Source: Pseudomonas fluorescens
GTDB taxonomy: Bacteria > Pseudomonadota > Gammaproteobacteria > Pseudomonadales > Pseudomonadaceae
Reading direction: 5' to 3'
DNA: 64,000 bases
NCBI RefSeq assembly: GCF_001307275.1
Contig: NZ_CP012831.1
Span: 1,488,001-1,552,000 of the forward strand
Below are positions 1 through 7,758 of the stretch, piece after piece. The notes below the pieces were generated by a model that made no database searches, was not told the origin of the DNA, and saw only the letters and a list, made by a program, of their open reading frames with translations. Positions within the stretch are counted from its first letter, which is position 1; each line of letters opens with the position of its first letter. Made by a program: the position numbers and the translations under genes.

Positions 1-7
1 AAAATAC

Positions 8-247
8 ATGCTTGAACTTCTTCATCTCAATAGAGAATCAAGAATACAACTGAGAAGAAAGCGAACCATTTTATACAAGGCGATGCAGCTCAACGAGATA
101 GTGGACCAAAAACTAAAAGTAATCGTTGAATACATGCAGAGCGAGGACTTCGACAGAAACATCGCACGCGAAATGGTCAACTCGCTACGTGAGGCGAAAA
201 ATTTGTTAACTGATGCCCTAAATATGCTTCATAAAAAAATTTCGTAA
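8..247 (+). CDS. small hypothetical protein, possibly 5'-partial
   Basis: Product of 79 residues if the ATG at 8 is the start. The frame stays open to the window edge, so this could be the tail of a longer gene. The protein is charged, has no signal peptide or membrane segment, and looks all-helical (repeated Leu/Ile with Lys/Arg/Glu), with a short C-terminal amphipathic stretch. I do not recognise the family. Base composition is clearly AT-richer than the core genes at the other end of the window, in keeping with acquired DNA next to the HNH gene. Confidence 0.5.
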   Translation: MLELLHLNRESRIQLRRKRTILYKAMQLNEIVDQKLKVIVEYMQSEDFDRNIAREMVNSLREAKNLLTDALNMLHKKIS

Positions 248-356
248 AATTGACCTACGTATCGATAATTTATTCATGAGGCTACTTGCTGCGTTACTAG
301 TCTTGTAGGAAGGCATATTTTTTAACCTTACTGTCAACTACTACCGGTGATTATGA

Positions 357-1319
357 ATGAAATCGACACCCCAGAAACGAGCATTTCGTACACCTGAAAG
401 TATTCAAGCAGAGACGTCCACTCGTGAAATGCTCAAACCTTTCCTGGAAAGCAGAGGATTCACAGACATCAGCGATGTTCGTATAGGACACTCACAGCTA
501 CTTTCCGCCAGAAGCCCTGAGGGCCGATGGTTTAGGGCACGAGTGCGACTGTGCTGGCGGTGGGAGGATCGTAAAGAAAAATATTCTGCAGCGCAGCTAC
601 GTGCTCGTTTGAGCCATGGAGATTGGGATAAAACCATTGTTCAAATCGTAGATCGCGAAGGCCCGCGAGGGATTACACATGCTCTCTTGGTGCAGCGCTT
701 TGGCAGCGATATTGTTTTTGCTGCATTGATTCCAGTTTCCGCCATTGCTGGAATTATTAATGAACAAAAAAAGATAAGCGCTGAGCTGATAGCAGCGGGC
801 AGATTAGGACGCCTTAAGAAGAATCATGCCGTCAATGGGGGCAGCCCTACAATGTGGCTGATGGATGACAGGTTTGAGGAAGCGCACAAAGTGGCAGATG
901 CCCTCTGGAAGTGGGATGGAGTAGAAGATCTCTCCAAGCGGCCACTTTTAAAAAATCTCATTGAACGCGTTGACGATACAGTCAACGATCTGCCGGGAAT
1001 CGATTTATCGCTCCTCGGCCGCGATGAAGCGTCTCGTTTTCTAGCAACGGTGTCTAGGGTAGCTAGAGATCCGAATGTGCGGAAAGCTGTGATCAGGCGG
1101 TGCCAAGGTCGATGCGAACGTCCTGGATGCGGAGCGAGCCGTCCTTACACTGGCTTTCTTGATGTACACCATATTTTTGGAGTGGAGGTTAGTGATCGCG
1201 TTTCTAACTGCGTCGCGCTCTGTCCAAATTGTCATCGAGATGCACACTTCTCGATTGACCGGGAGACGTTGAATCAGTCTTTTTCGTTGATAGCTCAGAA
1301 TCACGTTCGAGACATATGA
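357..1319 (+). CDS. HNH endonuclease domain protein
   Basis: Product of 320 residues. The C-terminal ~70 residues form an HNH nuclease: Cys253 and Cys258, then DVHHI (269-273), Asn284, and LCPNCHRDAH (288-297) with Cys289, Cys292, His293 and His297, so the zinc cysteines and the His-Asn-His catalytic set are intact. The N-terminal ~230 residues are not a domain I recognise and may be a DNA-recognition or regulatory part. A related architecture occurs in restriction and phage-defence nucleases. No methyltransferase lies beside it. Composition is AT-richer than the core. The start is the ATG at 357; an overlapping ATG at 353 is out of frame. DNA cleavage is inferred from the motif only. Confidence 0.8.
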   Translation: MKSTPQKRAFRTPESIQAETSTREMLKPFLESRGFTDISDVRIGHSQLLSARSPEGRWFRARVRLCWRWEDRKEKYSAAQLRARLSHGDWDKTIVQIVDREGPRGITHALLVQRFGSDIVFAALIPVSAIAGIINEQKKISAELIAAGRLGRLKKNHAVNGGSPTMWLMDDRFEEAHKVADALWKWDGVEDLSKRPLLKNLIERVDDTVNDLPGIDLSLLGRDEASRFLATVSRVARDPNVRKAVIRRCQGRCERPGCGASRPYTGFLDVHHIFGVEVSDRVSNCVALCPNCHRDAHFSIDRETLNQSFSLIAQNHVRDI

Positions 1320-1433
1320 TGCGGCATTGGATGCCCAGCGGGGTTAGAGCTGTATCCCCGCTTGTATCCCTTAGCCAGAAATAGCTCTGAAGACCTCGAA
1401 TTATATAGCCTAGTCGAGTCTCCCTCGGCTCAT

Positions 1434-1462
1434 AAAAAGGCCTTGCTGGGCAAGACCTTTTT
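1434..1462. terminator. bidirectional terminator hairpin
   Basis: Stem AAAAAGG(c)CTTGC against GCAAG(a)CCTTTTT with a 3-base loop. It has A-runs and T-runs on opposite sides, so it could end transcription of the HNH gene (+) and of the DUF6124 gene (-). A related hairpin lies in the same place beside the second DUF6124 copy (7703-7741). Confidence 0.75.
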
Positions 1463-1491
1463 TAGTCCGGGCGGCACGTAGCACTGCCGCC

Positions 1492-1851
1492 CTACCTCAC
1501 CTCAACAATATCCAACGCCCGATTAGCCAACAGCTCACTCACCTCAATCACCTGCAAAATCCCCAACGCCACATGCCGCCGTGATCCTTCAAGATCAAAC
1601 GCCAAATCACTGATCATGGCATTCGCCGAAGCCAGATTCTCACTGAGATTCGCAAGCAAACACTCAGAATCAACATCCGGATCAATCCGAAAAATGGAGT
1701 CCGACTTGTCAGACGTTTCGCTCTTAGGCTTGGGCTTCAGGTAGTAATCCAACGCTCGCGTAGCAGCGTCGTCGATTTTCTTGTTGCGGGCAGATTGGGC
1801 GCGGGACGTAGGTTCGTCTGCCGCAGGAGGGTTCGGAGTAACTTTTACCAT
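1492..1851 (-). CDS. DUF6124 family protein, copy 1
   Basis: Product of 119 residues from the ATG at 1851 (MVKVTPNPP), which has AGGAAG upstream at suitable spacing. A GTG at 1881 would add ten residues but has no counterpart in copy 2. The protein is soluble, with a Pro/Ser/Lys-rich N-terminus, a segment with ALDYYLKPKPK, and a helical C-terminal half (ECLLANLSENLASANAM). The family is common and multicopy in Pseudomonas; its function is unknown. It is nearly identical to the copy at 7759-8124, and the similarity continues through ~300 bases of upstream leader. Both copies point away from an accessory gene (HNH nuclease here, bacteriocin there). Confidence 0.85.
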   Translation of the reverse strand: MVKVTPNPPAADEPTSRAQSARNKKIDDAATRALDYYLKPKPKSETSDKSDSIFRIDPDVDSECLLANLSENLASANAMISDLAFDLEGSRRHVALGILQVIEVSELLANRALDIVEVR

Positions 1852-1879
1852 CGTCTTGCTTCCTGTAGTAGGAGCCATC

Positions 1880-2205
1880 ACCCGCTCGCTGCTAAACGAT
1901 GGGAGGCAGCTGTACGCAGGTTAGCAGACCGGGGAAACAAGAAACCGGCGCGTCCGGGGACGCCCTGCGCACAGCCACCATCAAGTGCAGGATGGGGAAT
2001 CCTGACTGGATGACGCCTTGCACAACCTGTTTCACCGCGAGCTGCTAAACCCGATCACTGACCATCAGTGACAGGTCCAAAACTACCGACGCAACCCCAG
2101 GCGCACAAGCCGGCGGATTCTGGCGTAGTTGTAGGCAAAGGCGCAAGGCGCTGTGGCTTGGCGAGGCGTTGTCGCTGGTGTCTGTCGGTCTTTACTGACA
2201 GACGC
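1880..2205 (-). promoter_or_regulatory. candidate structured leader RNA of DUF6124 copy 1
   Basis: This stretch holds no convincing gene but aligns almost end to end with 8145-8450. Elements in plus-strand coordinates: TGCTAA 1890-1895, complementary TTAGCA 1921-1926, hairpin GCGTCC-GG-GGACGC 1950-1963, CCATC/GATGG pair near 1978-1995, second TGCTAA 2043-2048, hairpin CACTGA-CCA-TCAGTG 2056-2070, then a nearly invariant block 2083-2150. In copy 2 the TGC triplets are GAC and the GCA is GTC, so all three elements stay complementary. The GCG hairpin also keeps pairing through a T-A to C-G change. This supports a conserved structure in the transcript (or in the DNA); the function is inferred only. 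Confidence 0.6.
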
Positions 2206-2285
2206 CGCTCGACTGGTCCGGGCAGGTGCTCGATGCCGTTCAGTTGAGGCTGTCGGAAGGTCTGTGGCGAGGCGCTTATAGGAGG

Positions 2286-2327
2286 GGGCTGCTGCGCAGC
2301 CCAGCGGGAGCAAGCTCCCTCGCCACG
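2286..2327. repeat. REP element (type B)
   Basis: Palindromic GGCTGCTGCGCAGCC followed by GGGAGCAAGCTCCC and TCGCCAC. The same unit recurs at 5130, 15511 and 37724 with few changes. It lies just beyond the stop codon of the XRE-cupin gene. Confidence 0.85.
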
Positions 2328-2350
2328 TTGGTTACCTGCGATTGGAGCTG

Positions 2351-2917
2351 TTAGGCGCCCTCGCCCTTCTCCGCCGACTCATCGCTATGCACCACCACCA
2401 GCAACTGCGCCTGGACGTCGCCCACCGAACGCAGCCGATGGGGTTTCTGCGCATTGAAATGCAGGGCATCGCCACGGTTCAGCAGCACGCGCTCGTTCAT
2501 GAAGTCCACTTCCACCTGGCCCTCGTGCACGAACAGGAACTCCTCTCCGGTGTGTTCCTTGAACGCGTGATGGGCCGTGAATTCAGCCGCCGGGTAGAGG
2601 ATGAAGGGCAGCAGGCTGCGCTCGGACACTTGATGGGCCAGTACCGCGTATTCGGAGCTGCCGCTGCTCGCCGCGAGGGATTGGCGGTCTTCGCTGCGCA
2701 CCAGGCTGTAGCTGTCGAGGGAGACGTTTTCTTCGGAGAACAGCTCCTCGACTTTCACGCTCAGGGCCTTGGCGAGCTTGAGTGCCGTGGCGATGGAGGG
2801 CGTGCTCAAGCCCCGCTCCACCTTGGACAGGTAGCTCTTGGTCATCCCGGTTTTTTCGGCCAGGACGTCCAGTGTCATACCGAGTTTTTTCCTGAGCAAT
2901 TTTAAGCGAATGGACAT
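2351..2917 (-). CDS. XRE-family regulator with C-terminal cupin
   Basis: Product of 188 residues starting MSIRLKLLRKK; an upstream GTG/ATG extension of 17 residues lacks the HTH homology. Residues ~3-58 are an XRE helix-turn-helix (GMTLDVLAEKTGMTKSYLSK, then VERG and STPS), and ~110-180 a cupin barrel (EEFLFVHEGQVEVDF, GDALHFNAQKPHR) likely to bind a small ligand. It is divergent from the aldolase/DapA-like pair. The intergenic space holds a 12-bp-arm inverted repeat over the putative promoter, so it probably represses that operon and perhaps itself. Ligand unknown; a product or substrate of the adjacent enzymes is the natural guess. Confidence 0.88.
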   Translation of the reverse strand: MSIRLKLLRKKLGMTLDVLAEKTGMTKSYLSKVERGLSTPSIATALKLAKALSVKVEELFSEENVSLDSYSLVRSEDRQSLAASSGSSEYAVLAHQVSERSLLPFILYPAAEFTAHHAFKEHTGEEFLFVHEGQVEVDFMNERVLLNRGDALHFNAQKPHRLRSVGDVQAQLLVVVHSDESAEKGEGA

Positions 2918-2955
2918 AGGTAACCAACATTTCCAGAGAAACGGACAATCTGCGA

Positions 2956-3002
2956 TTGCTAATGACACTTTGTGTCATATAGTCTATTTAGTGTCATTAG
3001 CA
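2956..3002 (+). promoter_or_regulatory. divergent promoter with palindromic operator
   Basis: Perfect inverted repeat TGCTAATGACAC (2957-2968) / GTGTCATTAGCA (2991-3002), with an inner perfect palindrome ATGACAC-TTT-GTGTCAT (2962-2978). A plausible sigma70 promoter sits inside it: TTGCTA (2956-2961), 16 bases, TATAGT (2978-2983), reading into the aldolase gene. Binding of the XRE-cupin protein here would block this promoter. Confidence 0.75.
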
Positions 3003-3067
3003 CCTTCCTTTCACAGCTTCCATGACGCGGATCAAGAACGGTCAAAGAACGAATCAGGAGAACGGAT

Positions 3068-3850
3068 ATGAGCAAGACACTGGCGACGCCCAAGGACCAA
3101 CTGGTCCAGCATGCTGTTAACCAGATGCAGAAAACACTGCCGGATAATACGTGGACTGTACGACAAAAGCTGGCCCTGACCTGCCGCATCCTGTTCGAGA
3201 ACGGCCACGACTCAGGGCTGGCGGGGCAGATTACCGCGCGCGGGCCGCAACCGGGCACCTATTACACCCAGCAATTGGGCCTGGGCTTCGATGAAATCAC
3301 CGCCGGCAACCTGTTGCTGGTCAATGAAGACCTCGAGGTGCTGGAGGGCCATGGCATGCCCAACCCGGCCAACCGCTTTCACACTTGGGTCTACCGCGCC
3401 CGGCCGGATGTGAATTGCATCATCCACACCCACCCGACCCACATCGCCGCGTTGTCGATGCTGGAAGTGCCGCTGCAGATTTCTCACATGGACCTCTGTC
3501 CACTGTACGACGACTGCGCCTTTCTGGAGGGTTGGCCGGGGGTGCCGGTGGGCAACGAGGAAGGCGAGTTGATCGCCGGAGCCTTGGGTGACAAGCGCGC
3601 CATTCTGCTTTCCCACCACGGCCAGTTGTCCACCGGTGCCACCGTGGAAGAAGCCTGCAACATCGCCCAACTGATCGAACGCGCCGCGAAGCTGCAATTG
3701 CTGGCCATGGCCGCCGGCGAGGTGAAACCGATCCTGCCTCACCTGGGCCGCGAAGCCCACGACTGGATCGCCCGCCCCAAGCGCCATGCGGCCGCCTTCA
3801 ACTACTACGCCCGGCAGAACCTGCGCCAACACGCCGATTGCTTGAACTGA
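3068..3850 (+). CDS. class II aldolase/adducin family protein
   Basis: Product of 260 residues with AGGAG seven bases before the ATG. Metal-binding HTHPTH (120-125) and SHHG (182-185) supply the zinc histidines of the class II aldolase fold. The usual catalytic Glu region is diverged (GLAGQITAR near 50-58). Family members cleave or rearrange phosphorylated or free short sugars, or act as decarboxylases; substrate not predictable. It is followed 19 bases later by the DapA-like gene, so the two are probably co-transcribed and act on the same pathway, under the XRE-cupin regulator upstream. Confidence 0.88.
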   Translation: MSKTLATPKDQLVQHAVNQMQKTLPDNTWTVRQKLALTCRILFENGHDSGLAGQITARGPQPGTYYTQQLGLGFDEITAGNLLLVNEDLEVLEGHGMPNPANRFHTWVYRARPDVNCIIHTHPTHIAALSMLEVPLQISHMDLCPLYDDCAFLEGWPGVPVGNEEGELIAGALGDKRAILLSHHGQLSTGATVEEACNIAQLIERAAKLQLLAMAAGEVKPILPHLGREAHDWIARPKRHAAAFNYYARQNLRQHADCLN

Positions 3851-3869
3851 ACCCACCAGGAGCGAAGCC

Positions 3870-4757
3870 ATGTCTACCCCCAACATCCACGGCATCATCG
3901 GCTACACCATCACGCCCTTCTCCACCGACGGCCAGGGCTTGGACCTGGACGCACTGGGCCGGTCCATCGACCGTCTGATCGACAGCGGCGTGCATGCCAT
4001 CGCGCCCCTGGGCAGCACCGGCGAAGGCGCCTACCTGAGCGACGCCGAGTGGGACCAGGTCAGCGAGTTCAGCATCGCCCGCGTCGCCGGTCGGGTGCCG
4101 ACCGTGGTCAGCGTGTCTGACTTGACCACCGCCAAGGCGGTACGCCGCGCACGTTTTGCCCAGGCGAAGGGCGCCGATGTGGTGATGGTGTTGCCGGCCT
4201 CGTACTGGAAACTGAGCGAGGCGGAAATCCTCGCGCACTACCAGGCCATCGGCGCCAGCATCGACCTGCCCATCATGCTCTACAACAACCCCGCCACCAG
4301 CGGCATCGACATGTCGGTGGAGCTGATCCTGCGGATTTTCAACACGGTGGATAACGTCACCATGGTCAAGGAAAGCACTGGCGACATTCAGCGCATGCAC
4401 AAGCTGCAGTTGCTGGGCGAAGGCCAGGTGCCGTTCTACAACGGTTGCAACCCGCTGGTGCTGGAAGCCTTCGCCGCCGGGGCCAAGGGCTGGTGCACTG
4501 CCGCGCCGAACCTGATCCCGCAGCTCAACCTCGACCTGTACGCCGCTGTCCTGGCCAACGACCTGAGCCAGGCCCGGGCGTTGTTCTATCGTCAATTGCC
4601 GCTGCTGGACTTCATCCTCAAGGGCGGTTTGCCCGCCACCATCAAGGCCGGTTTGCGTACTCTTGGCCTGGAAGTCGGCGACCCACGGCTGCCGGTTTTT
4701 CCACTGGATGACGCCCGTAACGAGCAACTGCAGGCGATGTTGAAACAACTGCTCTGA
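3870..4757 (+). CDS. dihydrodipicolinate synthase (DapA) family aldolase/lyase
   Basis: Product of 295 residues, a single TIM barrel of normal family length. Signature residues: GSTGE (48-52) in the carboxylate loop, Tyr138 in LYNNP and Schiff-base Lys167 in MVKES. Being in a two-gene operon with a class II aldolase, rather than with lysine genes, argues for a catabolic keto-acid aldolase or dehydratase (like KDG aldolase or N-acetylneuraminate lyase relatives) instead of lysine DapA. GAGCGAAGCC precedes the ATG. Exact substrate not determinable from sequence. Confidence 0.88.
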   Translation: MSTPNIHGIIGYTITPFSTDGQGLDLDALGRSIDRLIDSGVHAIAPLGSTGEGAYLSDAEWDQVSEFSIARVAGRVPTVVSVSDLTTAKAVRRARFAQAKGADVVMVLPASYWKLSEAEILAHYQAIGASIDLPIMLYNNPATSGIDMSVELILRIFNTVDNVTMVKESTGDIQRMHKLQLLGEGQVPFYNGCNPLVLEAFAAGAKGWCTAAPNLIPQLNLDLYAAVLANDLSQARALFYRQLPLLDFILKGGLPATIKAGLRTLGLEVGDPRLPVFPLDDARNEQLQAMLKQLL

Positions 4758-4790
4758 TTCACGAAGGGCGCTGAGTTCTAATATTGCGAC

Positions 4791-4815
4791 GGACAGGTGG
4801 CGCCCTAACCTGTCC
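4791..4815. promoter_or_regulatory. perfect hairpin upstream of rof
   Basis: GGACAGGT, nine-base loop, ACCTGTCC. It lies between the DapA-like stop codon and rof. No U-tract follows on either strand, so it may be an operator or a Rho-dependent 3' stem rather than an intrinsic terminator. Confidence 0.45.
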
Positions 4816-4841
4816 GCTCGCTCCATTGGGGGTCACTTGAG

Positions 4842-5102
4842 ATGAAGACCTATCAACCGTTGAACTGCGACCTGCATGATTACCTGGAGATCGCCTGCCT
4901 GTACGGCTACACCCTGGACATCGAACTGACTGACGGCCAACGCCTGACCGCCCGTGCGATCACCACGCGCACCGCCCCCACGCGGGAGGAGTTTCTTGAT
5001 GTGGAAACTGCGGAAGGTCGCCGAGAGATTCGCCTTGATCAGTTGCTGGCGATTACGCCGCAGGATGACAACGCCCGGTTTGGTCGGGTTGTGCTAGCGT
5101 AG
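4842..5102 (+). CDS. rof: Rho-binding antiterminator (Rof/YaeO)
   Basis: Product of 86 residues that follows E. coli YaeO closely in pattern: YQPLNCDLHDYLEIACLYG at the N-terminus, then LELTDG-like and a REIRLDQL segment. Rof is a small Sm-like beta-barrel that binds Rho's primary RNA site and inhibits Rho-dependent termination. Probably monocistronic: it is preceded by the hairpin at 4791 and followed by a REP element at 5130. Confidence 0.85.
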   Translation: MKTYQPLNCDLHDYLEIACLYGYTLDIELTDGQRLTARAITTRTAPTREEFLDVETAEGRREIRLDQLLAITPQDDNARFGRVVLA

Positions 5103-5129
5103 CGGAGTCTGCCGGGCTGGGAGGTTTTG

Positions 5130-5171
5130 GGGCTGCTGCGCAGCCCTGCGGGAGCAAGCTCCCTCGCCACG
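5130..5171. repeat. REP element (type B)
   Basis: GGCTGCTGCGCAGCC plus GGGAGCAAGCTCCC and TCGCCAC, about 30 bases after rof. Nearly identical to the unit at 2286. Confidence 0.85.
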
Positions 5172-5222
5172 GGAAAACTGCCTGCCGTCCCCTTTCGATA
5201 AGTGCCGGGGGTGCTTTGGTGG

Positions 5223-5918
5223 TCAGGACGGGGGATAGGCCTCGTTAAAGGCCCCGGCAAAATCTTCCGCCTTCGAAAAGAGCAGCATCTCCACGTCACC
5301 GATCTCCACATCCAGTTTTCGGGAGACGTTCACCAGCAACTCGATGTAGGTCGGGTAGACATCGGTCGTTGCAATTCGAATCCAGCGCTGTTCACGCGCC
5401 TGAGTTTTCAAGCGGGGCCAACAGGCGTTGAGGTGGGTGTTTCGACCCGCCAAGTGCGGAAACCACCAGCGTTGCTCATCGCAGTGAAGCACCTGTAGAA
5501 CGTTCAGGGAAAATGCAACCCGCGCATCGAAGATGGCGTGCTCGGTTGGATTCGAGAATGCCGCCACCTTCGACCATGAGGCGATGCCCTTGTGCTTGTC
5601 CGGCACCCGCCCCTCTGACACGGTCTGAACGTAGCCTTGCATCGTCGCGAGCTTATTTCCCCCAATACCGCCCCACACGCGCACCGCGTAGTCTGCGAGG
5701 GCCATTCGTTGCTCGGGCGACGTGGTCCACTCCTGGGCGACATGTCGCTTCAGGGCGCGCGCTTTTTCGTACCAGTTCGAGCCGTCGATCTCCCATTTGA
5801 ATGAATGGTGGACGAGAGCGGTATCGAACGTCCAGGTATAGGTATGGGGAAGTGATGGCAAGTGCTGTGTGGCGTAGGAAAGCAGCGCATTTTCGAGAGA
5901 CTGCATGGACGAGACCAC
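5223..5918 (-). CDS. hypothetical protein, possible OGG-fold glycosylase-like
   Basis: Product of 231 residues, soluble, no signal. Not confidently recognised. The stretch ASWSKVAAFSNP followed by FDARVAFSLN resembles the NP...DARVA segment of bacterial 8-oxoguanine-glycosylase OGG-fold proteins seen in accessory islands, and a GGIGGNK loop lies before it. This is a weak pattern match, not a domain call. The gene is flanked by a REP and by the bacteriocin locus. Start: ATG at 5918, with a second at 5906. Confidence 0.5.
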   Translation of the reverse strand: MVSSMQSLENALLSYATQHLPSLPHTYTWTFDTALVHHSFKWEIDGSNWYEKARALKRHVAQEWTTSPEQRMALADYAVRVWGGIGGNKLATMQGYVQTVSEGRVPDKHKGIASWSKVAAFSNPTEHAIFDARVAFSLNVLQVLHCDEQRWWFPHLAGRNTHLNACWPRLKTQAREQRWIRIATTDVYPTYIELLVNVSRKLDVEIGDVEMLLFSKAEDFAGAFNEAYPPS

Positions 5919-6269
5919 GTATTGGACGAGGTCGAGATATTAAATGACTCCCGGTCGAGCAGCGAGTATTCCTGCTTCGCGTGTAGAGAGAAGCCACGGC
6001 ACTAAAGAGCAAGGGGGACAAAATGCTGGGAGTGGCAACGCGCCGAACGGGCTAGAGAGTGTTATCTTTTTTTGGTAGCACTCAGATGCATGCTGATTGC
6101 CGCCCAATGACTGACATCCCCCGCTGACGCTTCAGCTTATTCCGCCCCTCACAGCCAGCCCTACCTGTATTGAGGAAACCGGAACAACCACTTCAAGAAA
6201 CCTCCTACATCACCCCCCTCTCTTCCCGCGTTAGCGTCTTTCCTGCATTTAGCGGACGAGACTCACTAC
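5919..6269. other. gene-free stretch upstream of bacteriocin
   Basis: No credible ORF. It must hold the promoter for the bacteriocin. I looked for a LexA box and for PrtN P-box-like tandem repeats and saw only a half LexA-like CTGTAT near 6169. A weak inverted repeat AGTG...CACT lies at 6058-6082 around a T-tract. Confidence 0.4.
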
Positions 6270-7457
6270 GTGGCGACACGCGAAAAAGACATCCCCCAGG
6301 TTCGCAACCCGCCCGGCGGTGACGGGCATCACCTCACTTATCGGGACATGAGCGCCAGCGAACTGGCCGAGCGCGACGCCCTGCAGCAGGCTCATGAAGC
6401 CATGCTTGCCCGCCAGGCAGCCTACGAACAAATGCGCTGGGCCACGGTGGATAGCAAGCCGTTATCCAGCATGACCGGAAGCGTGTTTGCCAAGAGCTGC
6501 AAGCTCCCCAACGGCATCATCGACTACAACAACCCCAGCGGCTACGTCCCGGCGGATCTGGTCAAGCAGTACGGCGATCTCATGTGGCTCGGGGGCAGGA
6601 GCGCCGACCCGTCCGGCACGATCCCCCTCAAGCGGATCGGCGCTGGCACGGTACCCGCTACCTTGGGCAGGCTCGCGCTGGGCGGTTCGGCAACTTCTAC
6701 GGCTGCCGCTGCCGGCGGTACCGTAGGCGCAGCTCTGCTGACAGGTATCGTCGCCCTACTCTGGCCGTCCAATCTGGGCGACAGCGCGCTTTACAGCGAA
6801 GATCAGTTACGCGACCTCAAGCAGGCCCGTAGCCGCATGCGCCTGAGCATCGAGCAGCAGGCCGACGGCAGTCTCAAGGGCTATGGCTTCTACACCGGCC
6901 AGAACTCCGACTGGGAAATGGTCGATGTTGTCCAATTCACCCCACGGGCCGATCAATTCGTCGCCGACCTGGGTGATGGCATCGAGCTGATCTGGACCCC
7001 GGCCACCGCCCCGTCCGACACCCTCGGCATTCCTGCCCTGGAAGCGGCGCCACAGGCACCTAACATCTGGATCTATCCGCCGACACCGGTGGCCGACAGC
7101 ATTATTGTCGATCCGATCTATCCGCCGGAGTATAGGGATTTCATTCTGGTGTTTCCGGCGGATTCGGGGGTTCGGCCGGTTTATGTTGTGGTGAGTACGG
7201 CTCATCATGACTACCACCCGAAACCAGATTCTTTACCTGCTTTTCCAAGTGCGAAGTGGACGCCACCCAAAACCCGCATGAAAGGAGGAGGATTACGTCC
7301 TCGCTGGAAAGATAATGACAAAATAATATATGAATGGGATTTTCAGCATGGCGCAGTAGAAAAATATAACAAACGAGGGAAGCACTTGGGCGAATTCGAC
7401 CATATTACGGGGGCCCAAACCAAACCAGCCGACCCAACGAGGTGGATAGAACCATGA
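6270..7457 (+). CDS. S-type pyocin-like bacteriocin, colicin E3-type 16S rRNase
   Basis: Product of 395 residues, GTG start. A charged N-terminus and a Gly/Ala-rich hydrophobic segment (~130-165) precede a pyocin S translocation-type domain (~170-300). The last ~90 residues match the colicin E3 ribonuclease domain: YEWDFQHGAVE gives Asp357, His360 and Glu364, and DPTR gives Arg391, the counterparts of E3 Asp510, His513, Glu517 and Arg545. E3 cuts 16S rRNA in the decoding site. At 395 residues it is shorter than classic S pyocins (about 600-750) and has no obvious receptor-binding domain. Composition turns AT-rich from ~7190, at the nuclease part. The immunity gene overlaps its stop codon. Confidence 0.88.
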   Translation: MATREKDIPQVRNPPGGDGHHLTYRDMSASELAERDALQQAHEAMLARQAAYEQMRWATVDSKPLSSMTGSVFAKSCKLPNGIIDYNNPSGYVPADLVKQYGDLMWLGGRSADPSGTIPLKRIGAGTVPATLGRLALGGSATSTAAAAGGTVGAALLTGIVALLWPSNLGDSALYSEDQLRDLKQARSRMRLSIEQQADGSLKGYGFYTGQNSDWEMVDVVQFTPRADQFVADLGDGIELIWTPATAPSDTLGIPALEAAPQAPNIWIYPPTPVADSIIVDPIYPPEYRDFILVFPADSGVRPVYVVVSTAHHDYHPKPDSLPAFPSAKWTPPKTRMKGGGLRPRWKDNDKIIYEWDFQHGAVEKYNKRGKHLGEFDHITGAQTKPADPTRWIEP

Positions 7458-7678
7458 AACACAAAATAATGGGGGTAATTGACGGCGACGATTTCGCCTC
7501 ATACGAAAAAACGCTCTGCATTGACACTCAAGTTCTAGCAAAAATAATGAACTGGACCAAAGAAGAAGACTATTTTTACGATTACGAACTGAATACATCT
7601 CAACTTAAAGCGTTGGAATCTGAGTGTTCTATAGAACTGCCCCGAAACCTGTTGTTTTTTTTAACTAGCAGCAACTAA
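7454..7678 (+). CDS. probable immunity protein for the E3-type bacteriocin
   Basis: Product of 74 residues from ATG 7454, which overlaps the toxin stop codon (ATGA), so translation is probably coupled. The protein is acidic (DGDD, KEEDYFYDYE), as expected for a partner of a basic nuclease domain. It does not look like the classic colicin E3 immunity protein; it may belong to another pyocin-immunity family. Its AT-rich composition matches the toxin's 3' part, which suggests the nuclease domain and immunity gene moved as one cassette. The immunity role is inferred from position and charge. Confidence 0.75.
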   Translation: MKHKIMGVIDGDDFASYEKTLCIDTQVLAKIMNWTKEEDYFYDYELNTSQLKALESECSIELPRNLLFFLTSSN

Positions 7679-7702
7679 TTGAAAAGCAGAGGCAAGTTTT
7701 TC

Positions 7703-7741
7703 AGGACGAGAAAGGCCTAGCTGCAAGACCTTTCTTGTCCT
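7703..7741. terminator. long hairpin after immunity gene
   Basis: AGGACGAGAAAGG (7703-7715) pairs with CCTTTCTTGTCCT (7729-7741), one G-T wobble. It separates the convergent immunity and DUF6124 genes. It lacks a strong U-run, unlike its counterpart at 1434. Confidence 0.65.
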
Positions 7742-7758
7742 GAGAGCAAGCGCCTCGG

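Noticed and set aside
1411..1432. TAGTCGAGTCTCCCTCGGCTCA looks like the T-arm and acceptor of a tRNA (possible attachment site)
   Set aside because: No matching 5' acceptor half, anticodon arm or CCA nearby, and no integrase; similarity is too short.
2083..2313. A 76-codon protein gene in the leader of DUF6124 copy 1
   Set aside because: Only the last ~27 codons are shared with copy 2; the start region covers a REP element and is unrelated. At most a short peptide is encoded.
6270..7457. Type VI secretion PAAR-pyocin effector
   Set aside because: No PAAR domain at the N-terminus and no VgrG or Tss gene nearby.
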